A stretch of 20,654 bases of DNA, taken from assembly GCA_902489945.1 (NCBI GenBank), contig CABUBZ010000035.1:1-20654 (forward strand), given 5' to 3'. Source of the DNA: an uncultured Collinsella sp. Lineage in GTDB: Bacteria > Actinomycetota > Coriobacteriia > Coriobacteriales > Coriobacteriaceae. Shown here one piece after another: positions 16,494-20,654 of the stretch (positions within the stretch are counted from its first letter, which is position 1; every line of letters begins with the position of its first letter). The notes beneath the pieces are model-generated. The model was not told where the DNA came from, made no database searches, and saw nothing but the letters and a program-made list of their open reading frames with translations. The translations under genes were made by a program, and so were the position numbers.

Positions 16494-17422
16494 CGAACAC
16501 CGCCGATTGCCTGCGGAAACACGTGCTCCATGACAAAACGGCCACTTTCGATGCGGGCGAGCGCCTTGAGTCCCCCATCGAGCACCAGCGCAAACGGCGC
16601 TTTCGAAGCATCGAAATCGGCAAGCGCACGCTCAACGGGAATGCGTCGGCCGCAGAGCAGGTCTTCGGCAAGATTGCCCGGCAAGTCAACACGCGTGGCG
16701 CCCAGGGCCGCAATGGGATCCAGGGCAAAGCCGGGCGCGGACTCGGGAGAAAGCTCCTCGACCGCATGACAGGCGCCAATGGAAACAACACCGGAGGCCG
16801 TGCGGCGCAGCGCGGAAATGTGCGCGGCGCTCTCGCAGGCGCGGCCCAAGTCGCGAGCGAGCGCACGGATATAGGTGCCCTTGCTCACCGAGAACGCCAC
16901 GGTCCACACACACGTATCACCTTCGCCGCCCACGGCGATCAGGTCGGCGGCATAGACCTCGACGGGGCGCGGAGGTAGGTCCACCGCATTGCCCTCACGA
17001 GCAGACTTGTAGGCGCGAACGCCATTGACCGAGATAGCCGAAAACGCCGGCGGCACCTGCATCTGCGGACCCAGCATAGCGGCCAGGCGCTCACGGGCAT
17101 AGGCAGGATCGCGGAGCTCGTTGGCAACAGCCACCGTGCGGACCGCCTCGCCCTCCGCATCATCGGTATTGGTCTCGGCGCCAAACGAGATGTCGGCGAC
17201 ATAGCTTTTGGTATCGAGCGTGAGCATGCCCAGCAGACGGGTGGCCTGGCCCACACCCACCACCATGACACCCGATGCCATGGGGTCGAGCGTGCCGGCA
17301 TGGCCGACGCGCCGCTCATGGAGGGCGCGCCGGCATTGCGAAACCACATCGTGGGACGTGCAGCCCACCGGCTTATCGACGGCGAGCAGCATATTCAGTT
17401 GAGAAGGCGTACGACGAGCCAT
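16490..17422 (-). CDS. truB: tRNA pseudouridine(55) synthase TruB
   Basis: Forms pseudouridine 55 in the T loop of tRNAs. The 310 residues show the family signature DKPVGCTSHDVV and VGHAGTLDPMASGVM, with the catalytic aspartate D46, and KGTYIRALARDLG in the second half. The C-terminal part (from about residue 240) would be the PUA-like extension. The ATG at 17420-17422 is 15 nt after the upstream stop and has only a weak GGATGG before it. It stands between the nrnA-like gene and ribF; truB-ribF adjacency is conserved, though the rpsO gene that often follows ribF is absent here. Confidence 0.96.
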   Translation of the reverse strand: MARRTPSQLNMLLAVDKPVGCTSHDVVSQCRRALHERRVGHAGTLDPMASGVMVVGVGQATRLLGMLTLDTKSYVADISFGAETNTDDAEGEAVRTVAVANELRDPAYARERLAAMLGPQMQVPPAFSAISVNGVRAYKSAREGNAVDLPPRPVEVYAADLIAVGGEGDTCVWTVAFSVSKGTYIRALARDLGRACESAAHISALRRTASGVVSIGACHAVEELSPESAPGFALDPIAALGATRVDLPGNLAEDLLCGRRIPVERALADFDASKAPFALVLDGGLKALARIESGRFVMEHVFPQAIGGVR

Positions 17423-17437
17423 GTACCATCCAAAAAG

Positions 17438-18481
17438 TTAAAGCTCGACGGTCACCGAAGCGGGATCCTCCCCTACCAGTTCGGCCAGCATGGGAAGTGC
17501 CACGGTGAGCGTCTCGAGAATCGTTCCGTTGTTGGAGAAACCGGCGGCAGCAGGATGTCCGCCTCCGCCAAAGGCAGCAGCGATCTCGGACACGTTGAGG
17601 TCACCCTTGGAGCGCAGGTTGCCGCGCACCTTGGTATCGCCCTCAATGCCCTTCAGGAACAGGCAGACCTCGACGCCCATCACCGAGCGCACCACGTCAA
17701 CCAGACCGTCGCACTCATCCGAGGTGACACCGCACGCCTCAAGGTCACTCTGGTACGCGTAGCTATACGCGACGCGCCCGTGGGCCACCGTCTTAATGCG
17801 GCCCATAACGATGGACTTGAGGTGCAAAAACTCAACGCGCATGCTCTGGTAGACCTCGAGTGCCACACGCGCCGGATCGGCACCGTGGGCAACCAGACGC
17901 GAGGCTGCATGGAACGCGGCGGCGTCGGCGTTTTGGTACTGAAAACGGCCGGTATCGGTAACCAAGCCACACAGCAGGCAGGTTGCAACGCCATCACGTG
18001 CGACAATGCCGCAATTGTCCAAGAAGCGGTCGATGATCATGGCGCAGGCTGCAGCTTCGACGCGCCTCAGGCTGAGCTCGGCAAACTCCTCGCGCGCCGG
18101 ATGGTGATCGAAGCACACCACATGCTTGGAGCGACGAAGCACCTCGGCGGAATTATTGAGACGCTCTACGACCGGTACGTCCACCGAGATGAACAGGTCA
18201 GGATTGCCGGTGTACGCAGATGCCGGCACCAGGCGATCGGAGCCTTCCATAAAGCGGTAGATGCGCGGAACCGGGTCATCGTCTGCCAGCAGCAGCGCAA
18301 TGTCCTTGTTGGGGAAAAACTTCATAAGCGAAAGGCCCAGACCCAACACGGAGCCCAAGGCATCGCCATCGGGAGACGTATGCCCCGAAATCGCAATGGA
18401 GGACGCACCCTCGATGAGCTCGAGGATGCGTCGCTGAATATCTGCAGACTCGCACGAGGCGAGATCGGCGGAATTAGTCAT
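17438..18481 (-). CDS. DHH family phosphoesterase, NrnA-like (nanoRNase / pAp phosphatase)
   Basis: Proteins of this family degrade very short RNAs (nanoRNA), remove phosphate from pAp, or hydrolyse cyclic dinucleotide products such as pApA. The 347 residues contain the metal-binding HTSPDGD at residues 34-40, the DHH triad at 125-127, and the DHHA1 substrate motif GGGGHPAAAG starting at 305. The ATG overlaps the rbfA stop by 8 nt, with AGGAGG 9 nt upstream. The rbfA-nrnA-truB order is widespread. The exact substrate cannot be told from sequence; NrnA-type activity is favoured by length and context because there is no CBS or GGDEF-like N-terminal domain. Confidence 0.92.
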   Translation of the reverse strand: MTNSADLASCESADIQRRILELIEGASSIAISGHTSPDGDALGSVLGLGLSLMKFFPNKDIALLLADDDPVPRIYRFMEGSDRLVPASAYTGNPDLFISVDVPVVERLNNSAEVLRRSKHVVCFDHHPAREEFAELSLRRVEAAACAMIIDRFLDNCGIVARDGVATCLLCGLVTDTGRFQYQNADAAAFHAASRLVAHGADPARVALEVYQSMRVEFLHLKSIVMGRIKTVAHGRVAYSYAYQSDLEACGVTSDECDGLVDVVRSVMGVEVCLFLKGIEGDTKVRGNLRSKGDLNVSEIAAAFGGGGHPAAAGFSNNGTILETLTVALPMLAELVGEDPASVTVEL

Positions 18482-18884
18482 CTAAAGCTGCCTCCTGGGC
18501 GGCATCCGCTATCGGATAGCCGTCCTCGTCCTTTTCGATCGCAAGCGTGGCGGGAACGTTTTCCAACGCACGCGTGATGCGCTCGGCCTCATCGGTCGAG
18601 CGATCGATACGAAAATCGAGCTCGGGCGTGACACGCCAATCGAGCGAGCGGGCCAACAGGCTGCGAATACGGCCCTTGGCGCTTGCGAGTGCCTCCATGA
18701 CCTCGTCGTAGCGGCTCGCATCGCACGACACGTACACACGCGCGAACGAACGGTCCACCGCGACCTCGACCGCGGTCAAAGTAACCAGGTCGAGACGCGG
18801 ATCGGAAACCTCAAAGAGCAGGATATAACCGAGCTTCTCGCGAAGCTGCTCGCCCAGACGGCGGGTTGCCTGCGTTTGCTTCAT
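18474..18884 (-). CDS. rbfA: 30S ribosome-binding factor RbfA
   Basis: Helps mature the 3' and 5' ends of 16S rRNA in the assembling 30S subunit. The 136 residues show the KH-like fold signature of the family: GEQLREKLGYILLFEVSDPRL followed by VTLTAVEVAVDRSFARVYVS and, near the end, the TPELDFRID strand. The C-terminal tail is acidic. The ATG at 18882-18884 lies 11 nt after the infB stop with GGGGGT upstream, the standard infB-rbfA arrangement. Confidence 0.96.
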   Translation of the reverse strand: MKQTQATRRLGEQLREKLGYILLFEVSDPRLDLVTLTAVEVAVDRSFARVYVSCDASRYDEVMEALASAKGRIRSLLARSLDWRVTPELDFRIDRSTDEAERITRALENVPATLAIEKDEDGYPIADAAQEAALDD

Positions 18885-18895
18885 AGCGCTACCCC

Positions 18896-20654
18896 CTACT
18901 CGGTACGGGCAACCTGGTCGATGCGGTAACCCTCGATCTGGTCGCCGGGCTTGATGTCCTGGAAGTTCTCCAGGCCAATGCCGCCCTCGGAACCGCTCTT
19001 GAGGCTCTTGGCCTCGTCCTTGTAGTGGCGCATCGAGGCGATCTTGCCGTTGAAGACCACGATGCCGTCGCGCACCAGGCGCACGGAATCGGTCGCAGCA
19101 ATCTCGCCCTCCTCGACGCGGACACCGGCGGCGATACCGACTTTGGGCACCTTAAAGGTGTCCAGGACGGTCGCGGTACCCGTGGCGACCTCGACCTCGG
19201 TGGGCTTGAGCATGCCGATACGGGCGGCGTCGAGCTCCTCGAGGCACTTGTAGATAACGTCGTAGCAACGGATCTCGACGCCCTCGCGCTCGGCAGCGGA
19301 GCGGGCCTTACCATCGGGACGGACGCCAAAGCCGATGATGATGGCGTTGGAGGCGTCAGCCAGAACGACGTCGGTCTCGTTGATGGCGCCAACGGCAGAA
19401 TGGATCGTGTTGATGCGGACCTCGGACTGATCCATCTTGTCGAGCGAGTCCTGAAGGGCCTCGATGGAACCCTGGACGTCGGCCTTGATGATCAGGTTGA
19501 GCTCCTTGACCTCGGCGTCGGCGATGGTCTCGAAGAGGTTCTCGAGCGTGACGTGCTTGACGCGGCTCTGCTCCTCGATACGGGCCTTGAGCGAACGCTC
19601 GTCGGCAAGGGCGCGAGCCTCGCGCTCGTCCTCAAACACGCGGAACTCGTCACCGGCGTTGGGCACGGACTGCAGGCCCAGGATCTCGACAGCGTCGGAG
19701 GGACCGGCCTCGGTGACGGCGCGACCCTTGGGGTCGAGCATAGCACGGACGCGGCCGTAGGTAAGGCCGGCGACCAGCGTATCGCCCACGTGCAGGGTAC
19801 CGCGGGTTACGAGTACGGTAGCGACCGAACCGCGGCCCTTGTCAAGCTTGGCCTCGAGGACGTTGCCGGAGGCAAAGGTGTCCGGGTTGGCCTTGAGCTC
19901 GAGCACATCTGCCTGGAGCAGCACGGTCTCCAGAAGGTCGTCGATACCGATCTTCTGCTTGGCCGAGATGTTGACGAACATGTTCTGTCCGCCCCACTCC
20001 TCGGGGATGACGCCGTACTCGGTGAGCTCCTGGCGCACGCGGTCGGGGTTGGCGCCGGGCTTATCGATCTTGTTGACGGCGACGACGATGGGAACGCCGG
20101 CGGCCTTGGCGTGGTTGATCGACTCGACCGTCTGGGGCATGACGCCGTCGTCGGCGGCGACGATCAGGATGACGATGTCGGTCACCTTGGCGCCACGGGC
20201 ACGCATGGCCGTAAAGGTAGCGTGACCCGGGGTATCGATGAAGGTGATCTTGCGGTCGTTGATCATGACCTGCGAAGCGCCGATGGCCTGCGTAATGCCG
20301 CCAGCCTCGCCGGCAGCAACGCCGGTGTGACGGATGGCGTCGAGCAGCGACGTCTTGCCGTGGTCGACGTGGCCCATGACGGTGACGACCGGGGCGCGCG
20401 GCTTAAGGTCGGCGGGATCGTCGTAGAACGAGAAGGTGTTCTCCTCCTCGGGAGTGATGATCTTGATCTGACGGCCCAGGTCGTCGGCAACGAGCTCGAC
20501 GAGGTCGTCGGACATGGACTGCGTCATGGTAAGCGGCGTGCCCAGCAGGAACAGGCGCTTGATGATGTCGTTGGCCGGAACGTCGAGCGCCTCGGCTAGC
20601 TCCTGGACGGTAACGCCCTGGGAGACCTTGATGGCGTCGAGCTCCTCGGGGTTC
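18896..20654 (-). CDS. infB: Translation initiation factor IF-2 (partial, N-terminal part outside window)
   Basis: GTPase that brings initiator tRNA to the 30S subunit and promotes subunit joining. About 585 residues are visible; the frame is open to the right edge, and the ATG at 20527 is internal, because the upstream codons encode a typical IF2_N domain (VSQGVTVQELAEALDVPANDII and LFLLGTPLTMTQS). GTPase motifs follow: G1 GHVDHGKT, G3 DTPGHATF and G4 NKID. Domains II to IV run to the C-terminus, with the end matching the initiator-tRNA binding domain (KPGDQIEGYRI). The N-terminal extension, often long and low in complexity in actinobacteria, is not visible. Confidence 0.98.
   Translation of the reverse strand, partial: NPEELDAIKVSQGVTVQELAEALDVPANDIIKRLFLLGTPLTMTQSMSDDLVELVADDLGRQIKIITPEEENTFSFYDDPADLKPRAPVVTVMGHVDHGKTSLLDAIRHTGVAAGEAGGITQAIGASQVMINDRKITFIDTPGHATFTAMRARGAKVTDIVILIVAADDGVMPQTVESINHAKAAGVPIVVAVNKIDKPGANPDRVRQELTEYGVIPEEWGGQNMFVNISAKQKIGIDDLLETVLLQADVLELKANPDTFASGNVLEAKLDKGRGSVATVLVTRGTLHVGDTLVAGLTYGRVRAMLDPKGRAVTEAGPSDAVEILGLQSVPNAGDEFRVFEDEREARALADERSLKARIEEQSRVKHVTLENLFETIADAEVKELNLIIKADVQGSIEALQDSLDKMDQSEVRINTIHSAVGAINETDVVLADASNAIIIGFGVRPDGKARSAAEREGVEIRCYDVIYKCLEELDAARIGMLKPTEVEVATGTATVLDTFKVPKVGIAAGVRVEEGEIAATDSVRLVRDGIVVFNGKIASMRHYKDEAKSLKSGSEGGIGLENFQDIKPGDQIEGYRIDQVARTE

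Noticed and set aside
19025..20599. Long plus-strand open frame of 524 codons rich in Asp, Gly and Leu
   Set aside because: Shadow of infB; its repetitive composition follows from the codon bias of the true gene.

Overview
The window is a block of bacterial housekeeping genes, and every gene I can support lies on the minus strand. The high GC content, the protein sequences and the gene order suggest an actinobacterium of the class Coriobacteriia, most likely Collinsella or a close relative. That placement is inference from family resemblance, not a database match. Five of the 18 protein genes appear to start with GTG or TTG (smc, rnc, asp23-like, rpoD, dnaG); these starts were chosen from Shine-Dalgarno spacing or overlap with the preceding gene.

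In transcription order (right to left), the first block is infB (5' end outside the window), rbfA, an nrnA-like DHH phosphoesterase, truB, ribF, dnaG and rpoD. The genes from rbfA to dnaG overlap or lie within 15 nt of each other. The block therefore links translation initiation, 30S maturation, small-RNA turnover, tRNA modification, flavin cofactor synthesis, replication priming and the main sigma factor. It closes with a strong hairpin after rpoD.

Between the two blocks (11359-11924) lie two tRNA-Asn(GTT) genes whose 78-bp repeat units are identical. They have a clear promoter with an A/T-rich UP-like element and a rho-independent terminator. A 44-bp REP-like inverted repeat of unknown role sits between the tRNA promoter and the rpoD terminator.

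The second block is an Asp23/YloU protein, fakA-like (yloV), recG, rsmD, coaD, an uncharacterised coiled-coil protein, yceD, rpmF, plsX, acpP, rnc and smc (3' end outside the window). It merges two arrangements known from Firmicutes: yloU-yloV-recG...plsX...acpP-rnc-smc, and rsmD-coaD...yceD-rpmF. It groups acyl-phosphate and acyl-ACP metabolism (FakA, PlsX, ACP) with ribosome and RNA processing and chromosome organisation. Non-coding structure is concentrated around plsX and acpP: a terminator-like hairpin in the plsX leader and a perfect 22-bp palindrome just ahead of acpP.

I found no mobile element, CRISPR array, toxin-antitoxin pair, phage-defence cassette or obvious new multigene system. 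The points most worth a second look are the palindrome before acpP, the REP-like element, the coiled-coil protein between coaD and yceD, and two residue substitutions (in ACP and RNase III).
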